Made by a program: the position numbers and the translations under genes | In this document: positions 1 through 10,197 of the stretch, piece by piece | Layout: every line of letters starts with the position of its first letter | How positions within the stretch are numbered: position 1 is the first letter of the stretch | Notes under the pieces: generated by a model | What the model saw: only the letters and a program-made list of their open reading frames with translations | Told to the model about the DNA's origin: nothing | The model's database searches: none | NCBI RefSeq assembly: GCF_003595525.1 | Contig: NZ_CP022680.1 | Span: 832,001 to 896,000 of the forward strand | Source of the DNA: Streptococcus respiraculi | Lineage (GTDB): Bacteria > Bacillota > Bacilli > Lactobacillales > Streptococcaceae | DNA: 64,000 bases | Reading direction: 5' to 3'

Positions 1-1
1 T

Positions 2-901
2 CTGTTAGCGGTGAAGCCTGATGGCATCTATGTCGATGCGACCTTGGGCGGTGCAGGTCATAGTGAGTATTTATTGAGTCAATTAAGTGAACAGGGTCAT
101 CTCTATGCCTTTGATCAGGATGAGACGGCTATTTTGAATGCCCAAAAACGCTTGGCACCCTATATTGAAAAGGGGATGGTTACCTTTATCAAGGACAACT
201 TTCGTCATTTACAGGTACGCTTGAGAGAATTAGGTGTGACAGAGATTAACGGAATTTGTTATGATTTGGGCGTATCTAGTCCTCAGCTCGATGAGAGGGA
301 ACGTGGATTTTCATATAAAAAAGATGCTCCCCTTGATATGCGGATGGACCGCACAGCGCCTTTGACTGCTTATGAAGTGGTTAATCGCTATGATTATCAT
401 GATTTGGTGCGGATTTTCTTCAAATATGGTGAAGATAAATTCTCTAAGCAAATCGCACGAAAAATTGAGCAAGCTAGAAGTGAAAAGCCGATTGAGACGA
501 CGACCGAGCTAGCAGAATTGATTAAATCTGCCAAGCCTGCTAAGGAATTGAAGAAAAAGGGACATCCTGCCAAGCAGATTTTCCAGGCTATTCGGATTGA
601 AGTCAATGATGAACTTGGTGCGGCCGATGAGTCGATTCAGCAGGCGATTGAGTTGCTAGCGGTAGACGGACGGATTTCGGTTATTACCTTCCATTCTCTG
701 GAGGATCGCTTGACCAAGCAGCTCTTTAAAGAAGCCTCGATGGTTGATGTGCCAAAGGGTTTACCTTTTATTCCAGATGATTTAAAACCCAAAATGGAAT
801 TGGTCTCTAGAAAGCCAATATTGCCGAGCAAAGAGGAACTAGAAGCCAATAACCGCGCTCATTCTGCTAAATTGCGCGTGGCGAAAAAGATACACAAATA
901 G
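2..901 (+). CDS. rsmH: 16S rRNA (cytosine-1402-N4)-methyltransferase, 5' end missing
   Basis: RsmH (MraW) transfers a methyl group from SAM to N4 of C1402 in the 16S rRNA P-site. The SAM-binding loop [10 protein letters not shown] lies at the very start of the visible protein. The FHSLEDR block near residue 230 and the [11 protein letters not shown] tail are typical of the family. The reading frame is open to the window edge (first full codon at base 2, reading L-L-A-V-K-P-D), so the GTG at base 11 is an internal codon. Roughly 20 N-terminal residues are cut off. It heads the division/wall cluster and its stop is followed within 10 bases by ftsL. Confidence 0.95.
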   Translation: MLAVKPDGIYVDATLGGAGHSEYLLSQLSEQGHLYAFDQDETAILNAQKRLAPYIEKGMVTFIKDNFRHLQVRLRELGVTEINGICYDLGVSSPQLDERERGFSYKKDAPLDMRMDRTAPLTAYEVVNRYDYHDLVRIFFKYGEDKFSKQIARKIEQARSEKPIETTTELAELIKSAKPAKELKKKGHPAKQIFQAIRIEVNDELGAADESIQQAIELLAVDGRISVITFHSLEDRLTKQLFKEASMVDVPKGLPFIPDDLKPKMELVSRKPILPSKEELEANNRAHSAKLRVAKKIHK

Positions 902-910
902 GTGAAAAAC

Positions 911-1234
911 ATGTTACAAGATCAACGAAAAGACGTGACCATGCGTATTATCAGTGAAAAAATCAAGACATTTTCTCGAGTGGAAAAGGCTTTTTATGGT
1001 AGTATCGTCTTGTCTAGTTTGACCTTGGCCGTTGGAATCGTCTTTATGCAGACTCGTCTTTTGCAAGTACAGACGGAGATGGCCCGTGTCAATCAAGAAA
1101 TTAACAGTAAGCAAGTGGAAATTGATGATGCTGAGCAGGCAGTCAATGAATTGATTCGGAATGCCCGCTTATTGGAGATAGCAGAAAAAGCTGGTTTGAC
1201 GTATAAGAATGATAATGTTGGAGTAGCAGAATAA
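911..1234 (+). CDS. ftsL: Cell division protein FtsL
   Basis: Small bitopic division protein of the FtsL/DivIB/DivIC complex that recruits septal synthases. From ATG 911 it has 107 residues. A short basic cytoplasmic part is followed by one membrane segment (about residues 28-48, containing SIVLSSLTLAVGIVF). A coiled-coil-like extracellular stretch follows (QTEMARVNQEINSKQVEIDD). A GTG at 902, abutting the rsmH stop, is an alternative start three codons earlier. The stop overlaps the ATG of pbp2X by one base, so the two are probably translationally coupled. Identification rests on position, size and topology because FtsL sequences diverge quickly. Confidence 0.9.
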   Translation: MLQDQRKDVTMRIISEKIKTFSRVEKAFYGSIVLSSLTLAVGIVFMQTRLLQVQTEMARVNQEINSKQVEIDDAEQAVNELIRNARLLEIAEKAGLTYKNDNVGVAE

Positions 1235-3492
1235 TGTCAAAACGCAAACAACAATTGTTACGGTATGTTTTAAAGAAACGCTATATTCCGTCACAAAATC
1301 GTCGTAGAGTGGGGCAAAGTCTCATTCTGCTGACGGTTTTCATCTTTTTCATCTTCTTGATTAATTTTGCCATTATTATTGGAACAGATAAAAAATTTGG
1401 GGTTGATTTGTCAGAAGGGGCAAGAAAGGTTCACCAGACCGAAGTGACTGTCCAAGCGAAGCGGGGGACGATTTATGACCGCACTGGTTTGCCGATTGCT
1501 AAGGATTCGACGACCTATACGGTCTACGCCATTATTGACAAAGAATATGTTTCTGCTCTGAAAGAGATTTTATATGTTGAGCCTCGTCAATTTAATCAGG
1601 TCGCACAGATTTTTAATAAACATTTGGGTCTTGAGACGGATTATGTCATGCAGCAATTAAATCAGCCTAAGCTCAAGCAGGTCTATTTTGGAACATTAGG
1701 AAAGAATATTTCCTACAGCACGATGACGGCGATTCAGCAGGAGATGGAAACTGCAGGTATAAAAGGGATAGCCTTTAACACCAATCCAGGTCGTCTTTAT
1801 CCAAATGGGAATTTTGCATCGAGTTTTATTGGATTAGCTAATCTAGTCGAAGACGAGAATGATGGTAGCCAGCACTTGGAAGGTCAACGGGGGATGGAGT
1901 ATGCCCTCAACAGTATCTTAGCTGGTCAAGATGGAACAATTGTTTATGAAAAAGATAGCCGCGGACGAATTGTTCCGGGAACAGAAAATGTCAAAGAAGC
2001 ACGAGTAGATGGGCAGGATATTTATACCACGATTTCAGCGGATCTCCAGCGTTCCCTTGAAACGAATATGGATATTTTCTTTGGCAAAACCAAAGGAAGA
2101 TATGTCAATGCGACCCTCGTAGCTGCTAAGACAGGTGAAATTTTAGCGACAACGCAACGACCAACCTATAACCCAGATACCAAAGAGGGGGTTGACGACA
2201 AGGACATCTTGCAACGCTCGCTCCTCTATCAAGAAAACTTTGAGCCTGGTTCTACCATGAAGGTCATGACTGTGGCTTCTGCTATTGATAATGGGACTTT
2301 TTCACCAAATGAATATTACAATCGCTCTGAAATCAAGATTGCAGATGCTACTATCCGAGACTGGGACGTCAACGCAGAGGATATATTTGCTCCACTAAGT
2401 TTGACCTATGCCCAAGGTTTTGCCCTTTCAAGTAACGTAGGGATGGTCATTCAGGAACAAAAAATGGGAGATGAGCGCTGGTTGAATTATCTGGAGAAAT
2501 TCCGCTTTGGCTACCCAACCCGTTTTGGAATGGAGGGGGAAGAAGCAGGTCTTCTGCCAGAAGATAATGTGGTGTCTGTCGCTATGACCTCCTTTGGCCA
2601 AGGGATTCTGGCCACTCAAACCCAGATGTTGCGCGGCTTTAGTGCTATTGCAAATGATGGTATCATGCTAGAGCCGAAGTTCATCACAGCTCTCTATGAT
2701 GGGAATACGGATTCGGTGCGCCTGTCTCAGCCAGAAGTAGTTGGAAAGCCTGTCTCAGCTAAAGCTGCTGCGGATACCCGCCAATATATGATTGGGGTCG
2801 GAACAGACCCGCAATTCGGGACCCTGCGAGCCTCTGATGGTCCTTTGATTCAGGTAGATGGTTATAACATTGCCGTGAAGTCAGGGACTGCTCAGATTGG
2901 TAAGGAGGATGGAAGCGGATATATGGAAGAGCCAAACGCTACCATTAATTCTGTCGTCGCTATGATTCCAGCTGAAGATCCAGAATTTATCATGTATGTG
3001 ACGGTTCAACAACCAGAAAGTTGGACAAGTGCCTACTGGAAAGATATTTTCAATCCAACCCTTAAAGAAGCAATGCAATTAAAAGATAGCCTCAATCTGA
3101 CGACACCAGCTCCAACTCTTGCTTCTGTTTCAAAAGAAACAGAGTATAAGTTAGGCAAGATTATCGGTAAACAGCCAGGAGTGACGGCTGGAATCTTGCG
3201 CCAGCAATTGGTGCAGCCGATTATTTTGGGAAATGGTGCAGAGATTAAAAAAGTCTCTGTCGGTATTGGCTCAAATCTCACCGCCAATCAGCAGATTTTG
3301 CTCTTGACGGATCGTTTTACAATGGTGCCTGACATGTATGGTTGGACCAAGGAAAATGTCGATATATTCTCTGAATGGACAGGGATTGAGATTGAGTACA
3401 GTGGCTCTGGTTCGATAGTTACCAGTCAGAATGCTGCAATCGGAAGCGACTTAGAAAAGACAAAAATAATAAGAATTAACCTAGGAGACTAA
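1234..3492 (+). CDS. pbpX: Penicillin-binding protein 2X (septal transpeptidase)
   Basis: Class B PBP that cross-links septal peptidoglycan together with FtsW. It has 752 residues: a basic cytoplasmic tail, one TM segment (about residues 29-50), the dimerisation domain, the transpeptidase domain and two C-terminal PASTA repeats (about 630-750). The catalytic motifs are all visible: S340-T-M-K, S399-S-N and K549-S-G-T. This spacing matches pneumococcal PBP2X. Beta-lactam resistance in streptococci often maps to residues around these motifs. Whether this allele is mosaic cannot be judged from one sequence. Confidence 0.97.
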   Translation: MSKRKQQLLRYVLKKRYIPSQNRRRVGQSLILLTVFIFFIFLINFAIIIGTDKKFGVDLSEGARKVHQTEVTVQAKRGTIYDRTGLPIAKDSTTYTVYAIIDKEYVSALKEILYVEPRQFNQVAQIFNKHLGLETDYVMQQLNQPKLKQVYFGTLGKNISYSTMTAIQQEMETAGIKGIAFNTNPGRLYPNGNFASSFIGLANLVEDENDGSQHLEGQRGMEYALNSILAGQDGTIVYEKDSRGRIVPGTENVKEARVDGQDIYTTISADLQRSLETNMDIFFGKTKGRYVNATLVAAKTGEILATTQRPTYNPDTKEGVDDKDILQRSLLYQENFEPGSTMKVMTVASAIDNGTFSPNEYYNRSEIKIADATIRDWDVNAEDIFAPLSLTYAQGFALSSNVGMVIQEQKMGDERWLNYLEKFRFGYPTRFGMEGEEAGLLPEDNVVSVAMTSFGQGILATQTQMLRGFSAIANDGIMLEPKFITALYDGNTDSVRLSQPEVVGKPVSAKAAADTRQYMIGVGTDPQFGTLRASDGPLIQVDGYNIAVKSGTAQIGKEDGSGYMEEPNATINSVVAMIPAEDPEFIMYVTVQQPESWTSAYWKDIFNPTLKEAMQLKDSLNLTTPAPTLASVSKETEYKLGKIIGKQPGVTAGILRQQLVQPIILGNGAEIKKVSVGIGSNLTANQQILLLTDRFTMVPDMYGWTKENVDIFSEWTGIEIEYSGSGSIVTSQNAAIGSDLEKTKIIRINLGD

Positions 3493-3493
3493 T

Positions 3494-4492
3494 ATGTATT
3501 CTGTAATCATAGCAGGACTGGTAGCCTTTGTGGCGACGGTTCTATTGATTCCAAGATTTATCAGATTTTACCAAGCAAAACGTATTGAGGGACAACAAAC
3601 CCATGAAGATGTCAAGCAGCATCAGTTCAAAGCAGGAACTCCGACGATGGGGGGAACTGTCTTTCTAGTTGTTGCCATTGTTGTGACCTTTTTGTTTGCC
3701 TTATTGACCAATAGAATGACAGGGCCGGTACTTGCCATTCTCTTCATTCTCTTACTCTATGGAATCGTTGGCTTCTTGGATGATTTCCTAAAAATCTTCC
3801 GAAAGGTAAACGAGGGGCTGAATCCTAAGCAAAAATTGGCCCTGCAGATTCTGGGTGGAATTGTCTTTTACCTGGCTCATATACAAGGAACTGGTGGCGG
3901 AACGCTCAATGTGTTAGGCTACCCACTTCAATTAGGGATTTTCTATGTCGCCTTCGTCCTTTTTTGGTTGGTTGGATTTTCTAATGCGGTCAATCTGACA
4001 GACGGAATCGACGGCTTGGCTTCAATTTCAGTTGTGATTAGCTTGTCAGCTTACGCTGTCATTGCCTTTGTAGATGGTAAGTTTGACATTTTACTAGTCT
4101 GTGTGACCATGATTGGGGCTTTGATTGGATTTTTCTATTACAATCACAAACCAGCAAAAATCTTCATGGGAGATGTGGGCAGTCTAGCGCTCGGTGGGAT
4201 GTTGGCAACAATTTCGATTGCTCTTCATCAAGAGTGGACCTTGCTTCTCATCGGCCTTGTCTATGTGGTGGAAACATCTTCTGTTATGCTTCAAGTGACC
4301 TACTTTAAATATACTAAGAAAAAGTTTGGCGAAGGCAAACGCATTTTTCGGATGACTCCCTTCCATCACCATTTGGAATTGGGTGGCTTGAGCGGTCAGA
4401 GTGAAAAGTGGAGCGAATGGAAGGTCGATTTCTTCTTGTGGGGAGTTGGTCTGGTCATGAGCTTACTGACTCTTGCTATCTTATATTTCTAA
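3494..4492 (+). CDS. mraY: Phospho-N-acetylmuramoyl-pentapeptide transferase
   Basis: MraY moves phospho-MurNAc-pentapeptide from UDP to undecaprenyl phosphate, making lipid I at the inner face of the membrane. The 332-residue protein has about ten hydrophobic segments. It carries the family signatures: the Asp pair in GFLDDFLK (residues 96-97), [10 protein letters not shown] (about 168-177) and the HHHLELGG loop (about 291-298). It starts one base after the pbp2X stop region and ends the cluster. A strong terminator follows at 4508-4534. Confidence 0.97.
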   Translation: MYSVIIAGLVAFVATVLLIPRFIRFYQAKRIEGQQTHEDVKQHQFKAGTPTMGGTVFLVVAIVVTFLFALLTNRMTGPVLAILFILLLYGIVGFLDDFLKIFRKVNEGLNPKQKLALQILGGIVFYLAHIQGTGGGTLNVLGYPLQLGIFYVAFVLFWLVGFSNAVNLTDGIDGLASISVVISLSAYAVIAFVDGKFDILLVCVTMIGALIGFFYYNHKPAKIFMGDVGSLALGGMLATISIALHQEWTLLLIGLVYVVETSSVMLQVTYFKYTKKKFGEGKRIFRMTPFHHHLELGGLSGQSEKWSEWKVDFFLWGVGLVMSLLTLAILYF

Positions 4493-4507
4493 TCACTCGT
4501 CAGTATC

Positions 4508-4534
4508 AAACAGCAGTCAAATGCTGTTTTTTTT
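4508..4534 (+). terminator. Rho-independent terminator of the wall cluster
   Basis: Stem AAACAGCA / TGCTGTTT with a six-base loop, followed directly by further Ts. It lies 16 bases after the mraY stop. Confidence 0.85.
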
Positions 4535-4542
4535 GGTATAAT
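4534..4542 (+). promoter_or_regulatory. Extended -10 promoter of the DEAD-box helicase gene
   Basis: TGGTATAAT, a TGn-extended -10 box, begins in the last T of the upstream terminator and lies 26 bases before the helicase ATG. No good -35 was seen, which is common for extended -10 promoters. Confidence 0.65.
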
Positions 4543-4568
4543 AGGGTGAAGTAGAAAAAGAGGATACT

Positions 4569-5912
4569 ATGAAATTTACAGAATTTAGCTTAAAATCTTA
4601 TATTCAAGAAGCCTTAAAAGAAATCGGTTTTGTGAATGCGACAGAAGTTCAAAAACGCTTGATTCCGATTGTCTTGTCAGGGCGCGATTTGGTCGGTGAA
4701 TCCAAGACAGGTTCGGGAAAGACCCATACTTTCTTGGTTCCGATTTTCCAGCAATTACAGGAAGATCTCGAACAGGTACAGGCAGTGATTACTGCACCTT
4801 CACGTGAGTTAGCAACGCAGATTTACCAAGCGGCGCGCCAGATTGCCCAGTGTTCGGAGATAGAAATCCGTGTAGTCAACTATGTCGGAGGAACAGACAA
4901 GCAGCGCCAGATTGACAAGTTGCAGACTAGTCAGCCTCATATCGTGATTGGGACGCCAGGGCGTATCTATGACTTGGTGAAATCAGGCGACTTAGTCATT
5001 CACAAGGCGACAACCTTTGTGGTGGACGAGGCAGATATGACCCTTGACATGGGCTTTTTAGAAACGGTCGACCGCATCGCGTCAAGCCTGCCCAAGAATC
5101 TGCAGTTCATGGTCTTTTCTGCGACGATTCCGCAAAAATTACAACCCTTTTTGAAGAAATATTTGAGCAATCCTGTCATCGAACAAATTAAGACACAGAC
5201 AGTCATTTCAGATACGATTGATAACTGGCTGATTTCGACCAAGGGACGGGATAAAAATGCTCTTATTTTGGAAATTACAAGGCTCATGCAGCCGTACTTG
5301 GCTATGATTTTCGTTAACACTAAGACGCGGGCAGATGAATTACATGGTTACCTGAGTGCAAATGGTTTACGTGTGGCAAAAATTCATGGGGATATTCCAC
5401 CGCGGGAGCGCAAGCGTATCATGAATCAGGTCAAGAATCTGGAATTTGAATATATTGTAGCAACAGATTTAGCAGCGCGGGGGATTGATATTGAAGGGGT
5501 CAGCCATGTCATCAATGATGCCATTCCGCAGGATTTATCCTTCTTTGTGCACCGTGTCGGACGGACAGGTCGCAATGGGCTAGCAGGAACAGCCATCACC
5601 CTTTATCAGCCAAGTGATGATGCTGATATCCGCGAGCTTGAAAAACTCAATATCCGCTTTGTACCAAAGATGATTAAGGATGGAGAGTTTCAAGATACTT
5701 ACGACCGTGACCGCCGTGTTAATCGAGAAAAGTCAAGGGAGAAATTGGACCTTGAGATGATTGGTCTAGTCAAGAAGAAAAAGAAGAAAATCAAGCCGGG
5801 CTACAAGAAGAAAATCCAGTGGGCTGTCGATGAAAAACGCCGTAAGACCAAGCGGATTGAAAATCGTGCCAAGGGTCGTGCTGAGCGTAAAGCCAAGCGC
5901 CAAACCTTTTAG
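4569..5912 (+). CDS. DEAD-box ATP-dependent RNA helicase (CshB-like)
   Basis: RNA helicase for ribosome assembly or RNA turnover. It is 447 residues long, with a Q-motif region at the start (EFSLKSYIQEALKEIGF). The helicase motifs are in order: SKTGSGKTHTF (Walker A), PSRELA, DEAD in VVDEADMTLDMG, SAT in FSATIPQ, ARGIDI and HRVGRTGR. The C-terminus after about residue 385 is very rich in Lys and Arg, as expected of an RNA-binding tail. The compact core with a short basic tail resembles CshB more than CshA. It has its own promoter and is followed by a small membrane-protein gene 26 bases later. Confidence 0.92.
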   Translation: MKFTEFSLKSYIQEALKEIGFVNATEVQKRLIPIVLSGRDLVGESKTGSGKTHTFLVPIFQQLQEDLEQVQAVITAPSRELATQIYQAARQIAQCSEIEIRVVNYVGGTDKQRQIDKLQTSQPHIVIGTPGRIYDLVKSGDLVIHKATTFVVDEADMTLDMGFLETVDRIASSLPKNLQFMVFSATIPQKLQPFLKKYLSNPVIEQIKTQTVISDTIDNWLISTKGRDKNALILEITRLMQPYLAMIFVNTKTRADELHGYLSANGLRVAKIHGDIPPRERKRIMNQVKNLEFEYIVATDLAARGIDIEGVSHVINDAIPQDLSFFVHRVGRTGRNGLAGTAITLYQPSDDADIRELEKLNIRFVPKMIKDGEFQDTYDRDRRVNREKSREKLDLEMIGLVKKKKKKIKPGYKKKIQWAVDEKRRKTKRIENRAKGRAERKAKRQTF

Positions 5913-5938
5913 GCTGATGATGTAAAGTAGGAAAAGAA

Positions 5939-6163
5939 ATGTTACAAACAATACTAGGTCTTTATCTAAAGGGACTCTTGATTGCAGCAGTCTTGGTGGT
6001 CTTGGCTAGTCTAGCCTGGTTTTTAGTCCGCCTTATCAAGAAAAAAGATAAGACAATTCAAGAACGTCAAGAAGTTCTCTTTGATTTATTAATTATCAAC
6101 GTGATGACCATTCCCATTCTATCTTTCGGGGTTGTGGGCATCTTGCTAATGCTAAGAGCATAG
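5939..6163 (+). CDS. DUF4059-family small membrane protein
   Basis: A 74-residue protein with two hydrophobic helices (about residues 8-32 and 49-71) separated by a charged loop (RLIKKKDKTIQERQE). This fits the streptococcal DUF4059 family, whose function is unknown. It lies 14 bases before trxB, so it is probably co-transcribed with it. Confidence 0.8.
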   Translation: MLQTILGLYLKGLLIAAVLVVLASLAWFLVRLIKKKDKTIQERQEVLFDLLIINVMTIPILSFGVVGILLMLRA

Positions 6164-6177
6164 AAAGAAGGAAGAAG

Positions 6178-7095
6178 ATGTACGATACGATTATTATTGG
6201 AGCAGGTCCTGCAGGAATGACCGCAGCCTTATATGCGGCACGAAGCAATCTAAAAGTAGCTCTTTTAGATCGCGGAATCTATGGCGGACAAATGAACAAT
6301 ACAGCAGAGATTGAAAACTACCCAGGGTATGACCATATTAGCGGTCCTGAATTGGCAGAAAAAATGTTTGCACCGCTTGCGAAATTTGGGGTAGAACACC
6401 TCTACGGACAAGTGATTCGTGTGGAGACAGAAGGTCTTGTTAAACGGGTTATGACAGAAGATGAGACCCTAGAAGCTCACACGGTTGTCCTTGCTATGGG
6501 AGCGCAACACCGTTTACTAGGAGTGCCTGGGGAAGATACCTACAATAGCCGTGGGGTTTCTTACTGCGCAGTCTGTGACGGGGCTTTCTTTCGTGGGCAA
6601 GATTTGCTGGTTGTAGGTGGCGGGGATTCTGCTGTTGAAGAAGCTCTTTATTTGACCCAGTTTGCAAATACTGTGACGATTGTCCACCGCCGTGATGAAT
6701 TGAGGGCTCAAAAGGTCATCCAAGAACGGGCCTTTGCCAATGAAAAAATCCGTTTCATCTGGGATAGTGTGGTCGAAGAAATCAAGGGAGATAACATCAA
6801 GGTACAAGAAGTCTTGATTAAGAATGTCAAGACAAGTGAGGTGACAGCTCATGCCTTTGGCGGTGTCTTCATTTATGTAGGGCTTGACCCGATGACCGAT
6901 GCGGTAGCTGATTTGGGCATTACCGATGAGCAAGGTTGGGTCGTGACTGATGAGCAAATGGCTACTAGCCAAGCAGGTATCTTTGCAATCGGTGATATTC
7001 GTCAAAAACAATTGCGTCAAATCACAACAGCAGTTGGTGACGGAGCAATCGCTGGTCAGCAGGCTTACCACTATATCACTGAGCATGTGAACTAA
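6178..7095 (+). CDS. trxB: Thioredoxin reductase
   Basis: FAD- and NADPH-dependent reductase that keeps thioredoxin reduced in the cytoplasm. It has 305 residues, the usual length for low-molecular-weight TrxB. The FAD-binding GAGPAGMTAALYAARS is at the N-terminus, the redox-active pair is C130-A-V-C133, and the NADPH-binding GGGDSAVEEALYL follows. The FAD-contacting FAIGDIR is near the C-terminus. A clear GAAGGAAG ribosome site precedes the ATG. The YceD-like gene follows 9 bases later. Confidence 0.97.
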   Translation: MYDTIIIGAGPAGMTAALYAARSNLKVALLDRGIYGGQMNNTAEIENYPGYDHISGPELAEKMFAPLAKFGVEHLYGQVIRVETEGLVKRVMTEDETLEAHTVVLAMGAQHRLLGVPGEDTYNSRGVSYCAVCDGAFFRGQDLLVVGGGDSAVEEALYLTQFANTVTIVHRRDELRAQKVIQERAFANEKIRFIWDSVVEEIKGDNIKVQEVLIKNVKTSEVTAHAFGGVFIYVGLDPMTDAVADLGITDEQGWVVTDEQMATSQAGIFAIGDIRQKQLRQITTAVGDGAIAGQQAYHYITEHVN

Positions 7096-7104
7096 GGAGA
7101 AGAG

Positions 7105-7641
7105 ATGTTCCATATCCAAGATATTCAGAAAAAATCAGACGGCATTACCTTTGACGAGACCTTGGAACTTGCAAGTGAGCTCATGGCTCGAAATGCAGAT
7201 ATTCTAGCTGTTTCACCGATTCAGGTGGCAGGACGGGTCAGCTTTGAAGCGGGCTTCTTTCTCCTAAACTATCAGATGACCTATGACATCACGCTTGCGT
7301 CCAGTCGTTCCATGGAGCCTGTTGTCCTCTCCGAGTCACTCCCAGTCCATGAAATCTTCGTGGCAGATGAGCAGGCTTTGAAAGACCAGGATATGGTGGA
7401 AGAAGAGTTGGTGTTGATTGTTGAAAATGATGTGATTGTGCTTGCAGAAAGTGTTGCAGATAACATCCTTTTAAACATTCCGCTCAAGGTATTGACTCCA
7501 GAAGAAGTAGCAGGACAGGATTTGCCGTCAGGCAAGGATTGGACCTTGATGACAGAAGAGGATTATGCAGTAGTAGCTCAAGAGAAAAAGGAAGCAAACA
7601 GCCCCTTTGCCCAATTACAAGGACTTTTTGAGGAAGAATGA
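7105..7641 (+). CDS. YceD (DUF177)-family protein
   Basis: A 178-residue acidic protein. It resembles the DUF177/YceD family, which in many bacteria lies before rpmF and is linked to 23S rRNA and large-subunit biogenesis. The middle contains the typical GRVSFEAGFFLLNYQMTYDITLASSRSMEPV stretch in divergent form. There is no rpmF next to it here; instead gnd follows with its own promoter starting within 25 bases of the stop. The role is an inference from the family. Confidence 0.75.
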   Translation: MFHIQDIQKKSDGITFDETLELASELMARNADILAVSPIQVAGRVSFEAGFFLLNYQMTYDITLASSRSMEPVVLSESLPVHEIFVADEQALKDQDMVEEELVLIVENDVIVLAESVADNILLNIPLKVLTPEEVAGQDLPSGKDWTLMTEEDYAVVAQEKKEANSPFAQLQGLFEEE

Positions 7642-7665
7642 AATTGACAGAAAATTGGAAAAATC

Positions 7666-7694
7666 TTGTCAATAGGTCGATTTCATTGTATAAT
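7666..7694 (+). promoter_or_regulatory. Promoter of gnd-ritR
   Basis: -35 TTGTCA (7666-7671), a 17-base spacer and a consensus -10 TATAAT (7689-7694). A second TTGACA at 7644-7649 overlaps the end of the preceding gene but is too far upstream to pair with this -10. Confidence 0.85.
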
Positions 7695-7728
7695 GAAAAG
7701 GATATTAAGAAATAGGAGTAGAATATTC

Positions 7729-9153
7729 ATGACAAAAGCAAATTTTGGTGTTGTGGGAATGGCCGTTATGGGTCGTAACCTTGCACTCAACGTAGAATCA
7801 AGAGGCTACACTGTTGCGATTTACAACCGTTCAGCAGACAAGACAGAAGATGTTGTTGCAAGCAACCCAGGCAAAAAATTAGTGCCAAGCTACGATGTAG
7901 AAAGTTTTGTAGCATCCATTGAAAAACCACGCCGTATCATGCTCATGGTGCAGGCAGGTCCTGGTACAGATGCAACCATCCAAGCTCTTTTGCCCCACCT
8001 TGATGAAGGAGACATCTTGATTGACGGTGGAAATACCTTCTACGAAGACACCATTCGCCGTTCAAAAGAGCTTGCAAACTCAGGCATCAATTTCATCGGA
8101 ACAGGGGTTTCTGGTGGTGAAAAAGGAGCGCTTGAAGGTCCGTCTATCATGCCAGGTGGACAAAAAGAAGCCTATGAATTAGTGGCAGATGTTTTAGAAG
8201 AAATTTCTGCTAAAGCTCCTGAAGACGGTGCACCATGTGTGACCTATATCGGTCCAGACGGTGCAGGTCACTACGTGAAAATGGTCCACAACGGAATCGA
8301 ATACGGTGACATGCAGTTGATTGCAGAAAGCTATGACTTGATGCAACACTTGCTCGGTCTTTCTGTGGATGAAATGGCTGAAATCTTCACTGAATGGAAC
8401 AAAGGTGAGCTCGATAGCTACTTGATTGAAATCACAGCAGACATCTTAAAACGCAAGGATGATGAAGGTCAAGATGGTCCAATCGTCGACTATATCCTTG
8501 ATGCAGCAGGCAACAAGGGAACTGGTAAATGGACTAGCCAGTCTTCACTTGATTTGGGTGTGCCATTGTCCCTTATTACAGAGTCTGTCTTTGCCCGCTA
8601 TATCTCCACTTACAAAGAAGAGCGTGTACATGCCAGCAAAATCTTGCCAAAACCAGCAGCCTTTGCCTATGAAGGAGATAAGGCTGAGTTGATTGAAAAA
8701 ATCCGTCAAGCCCTTTACTTTTCAAAAATTATGTCGTATGCCCAAGGATTTGCCCAATTGCGCGTAGCGTCAAAGGAAAACAACTGGAATCTGCCATTCG
8801 GTGAAATCGCTAAAATCTGGCGTGCAGGCTGTATCATCCGTGCTCGTTTCTTGCAAAAGATTACCGATGCTTACGGACGTGATGAGGACCTTGCCAACCT
8901 TCTTTTAGACGAATACTTCCTTGATGTGACAGCCAAATACCAACAAGCTGTTCGTGATGTAGTAACCTTGGCAGTACAAGCAGGTGTGCCTGTTCCAACC
9001 TTCTCAGCAGCGATTACCTACTTTGATAGCTACCGCGCTGAAAACCTACCAGCTAATCTTATCCAAGCACAACGTGACTACTTCGGAGCGCACACATACG
9101 AGCGTAAAGATAAAGAAGGAATCTTCCATTACTCATGGTATGATGAAAAATAA
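7729..9153 (+). CDS. gnd: 6-phosphogluconate dehydrogenase, decarboxylating
   Basis: Oxidises 6-phosphogluconate to ribulose 5-phosphate and CO2, making NADPH in the pentose phosphate pathway. It has 474 residues from ATG 7729. This start was chosen because the protein then begins with [20 protein letters not shown], the NADP-binding fold, and an AGGAG site lies just upstream. An earlier in-frame start at 7666 lies inside the -35 box. Family motifs include [34 protein letters not shown] and [15 protein letters not shown]. The regulator gene follows after three bases, forming one transcript. Confidence 0.97.
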   Translation: MTKANFGVVGMAVMGRNLALNVESRGYTVAIYNRSADKTEDVVASNPGKKLVPSYDVESFVASIEKPRRIMLMVQAGPGTDATIQALLPHLDEGDILIDGGNTFYEDTIRRSKELANSGINFIGTGVSGGEKGALEGPSIMPGGQKEAYELVADVLEEISAKAPEDGAPCVTYIGPDGAGHYVKMVHNGIEYGDMQLIAESYDLMQHLLGLSVDEMAEIFTEWNKGELDSYLIEITADILKRKDDEGQDGPIVDYILDAAGNKGTGKWTSQSSLDLGVPLSLITESVFARYISTYKEERVHASKILPKPAAFAYEGDKAELIEKIRQALYFSKIMSYAQGFAQLRVASKENNWNLPFGEIAKIWRAGCIIRARFLQKITDAYGRDEDLANLLLDEYFLDVTAKYQQAVRDVVTLAVQAGVPVPTFSAAITYFDSYRAENLPANLIQAQRDYFGAHTYERKDKEGIFHYSWYDEK

Positions 9154-9156
9154 TCT

Positions 9157-9849
9157 ATGGTAAAAAAAATCTTAATTGCAGGCCGTGAGCGCAATCTTTC
9201 TCACTTTGTCTCCATGGAGTTGCAAAAAAAAGACTACTTGGTCGACTATACTTCTACGGGAAAAGAAGCGCTTCAGCTTGCCCATGAGACAGATTTTGAC
9301 TTGATTCTCATGAGTTTTCGCCTGTCAGACATGTCTAGTCAGGAGTTAGCGGCAGAACTGGTAAATATCAAGCCGACAACGGTCATGATTGTGGTAGTGG
9401 ACAGCGAGGACGCAGCAATCTACGGTGCTGAGATTCAGCGCTATGCTGTTTCTTATATTATCAAACCTTTTGTCATCAGTGATTTAGTCGATCAGGTAAC
9501 TTCTATCTTTAGGGGGCGGGATTATATTGATGAGCATTGCAAGCAGGTAAAGCTACAAGCAGCTTATCGGGACTTGAAGATTGATTTTCAAAATCGCACT
9601 GTCACCCGTGGTCCAGAGTTGATTAACCTGACCCGCAGGGAATATGATCTTCTTGCGACCTTGATGAACAGTCAGGAGACCTTGACCCGAGAGCAACTCT
9701 TGGATCGGGTCTGGAAATATGAAGCCACAGCTGAAACCAATGTGGTTGATGTCTACATCCGCTATTTGCGTGGGAAATTAGACCTACCCGGTCAAGAATC
9801 CTATATCAAAACCGTCCGCGGTGTAGGCTATGCCATGCGGGAAGAATAA
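9157..9849 (+). CDS. ritR: Orphan OmpR-type response regulator, RitR-like
   Basis: A 230-residue regulator with an N-terminal receiver fold and a C-terminal winged helix (LTRREYDLLATLM through TVRGVGYAM). No sensor kinase gene is adjacent. Position behind gnd and overall sequence fit pneumococcal RitR, a repressor of iron uptake. The usual phosphorylated Asp is replaced by S53 (LILMS53FRLSDM). The acidic pair near residue 9 is also absent (LIAGRERN), so normal phosphorylation is unlikely. C128 in the interdomain linker (FRGRDYIDEHC) corresponds to the redox-sensing Cys described for RitR. The assignment is by recognition of sequence and synteny. Confidence 0.88.
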   Translation: MVKKILIAGRERNLSHFVSMELQKKDYLVDYTSTGKEALQLAHETDFDLILMSFRLSDMSSQELAAELVNIKPTTVMIVVVDSEDAAIYGAEIQRYAVSYIIKPFVISDLVDQVTSIFRGRDYIDEHCKQVKLQAAYRDLKIDFQNRTVTRGPELINLTRREYDLLATLMNSQETLTREQLLDRVWKYEATAETNVVDVYIRYLRGKLDLPGQESYIKTVRGVGYAMREE

Positions 9850-9879
9850 AAAGAACAATAAAACTCTCATCAAGAACTG

Positions 9880-10197
9880 TGAACGGCTCCCTGTCAAGTA
9901 GATAGTCAAATAATAAAAGATACTAAGCAACCTGATTTCTGAATTCCAAAGGAGTCAGGTTGTTTAGTTTCGCTTGATAGCGTTGTGTATTGTAAAACTG
10001 GATTGTTTGATTATCGACCTGATATTGTTTACTGAGTTGGGTAAGCGACTGTTCTTGGTTAAGTAATAAGCAAACAATTTCTAACTTTTCTTCTACTGAT
10101 TTTGGACTTCTTTTGGACATAGGAAAACTCCCCTTACTAGTGTCTAGTGAATGTTGGTTTTTTCACTGTCTACTATATGGGGAGTATATCACTGTTC
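9880..10197 (-). mobile_element. Internally deleted IS3-family element
   Basis: About 318 bases starting at TGAACGGCTCCC and ending near ACTGTTC. The inner parts of the two ends share AGTAGAYAGT in inverted orientation. The only coding content is a 65-residue in-frame join of OrfA and OrfB ends. The first 90 bases are repeated almost exactly at 25409-25498, so this is a family present at least twice in the window. It is not autonomous. Confidence 0.7.
9923..10120 (-). pseudogene. Fused OrfA/OrfB transposase remnant
   Basis: The 65-codon frame begins like an IS3 OrfA (MSKRSPKSVEEKLEIVCLLL, then a helix-turn-helix stretch to about residue 36). It jumps at about residue 40 to the end of an IS150-type OrfB (FYNTQRYQAKLNNLTPLEFR). 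The whole DDE catalytic core is missing, so it cannot transpose. The in-frame fusion points to one internal deletion. Confidence 0.75.

Noticed and set aside
6517..7119. 200-codon frame on the minus strand opposite trxB
   Set aside because: It is antisense to the conserved TrxB core, has no ribosome site and matches no family.
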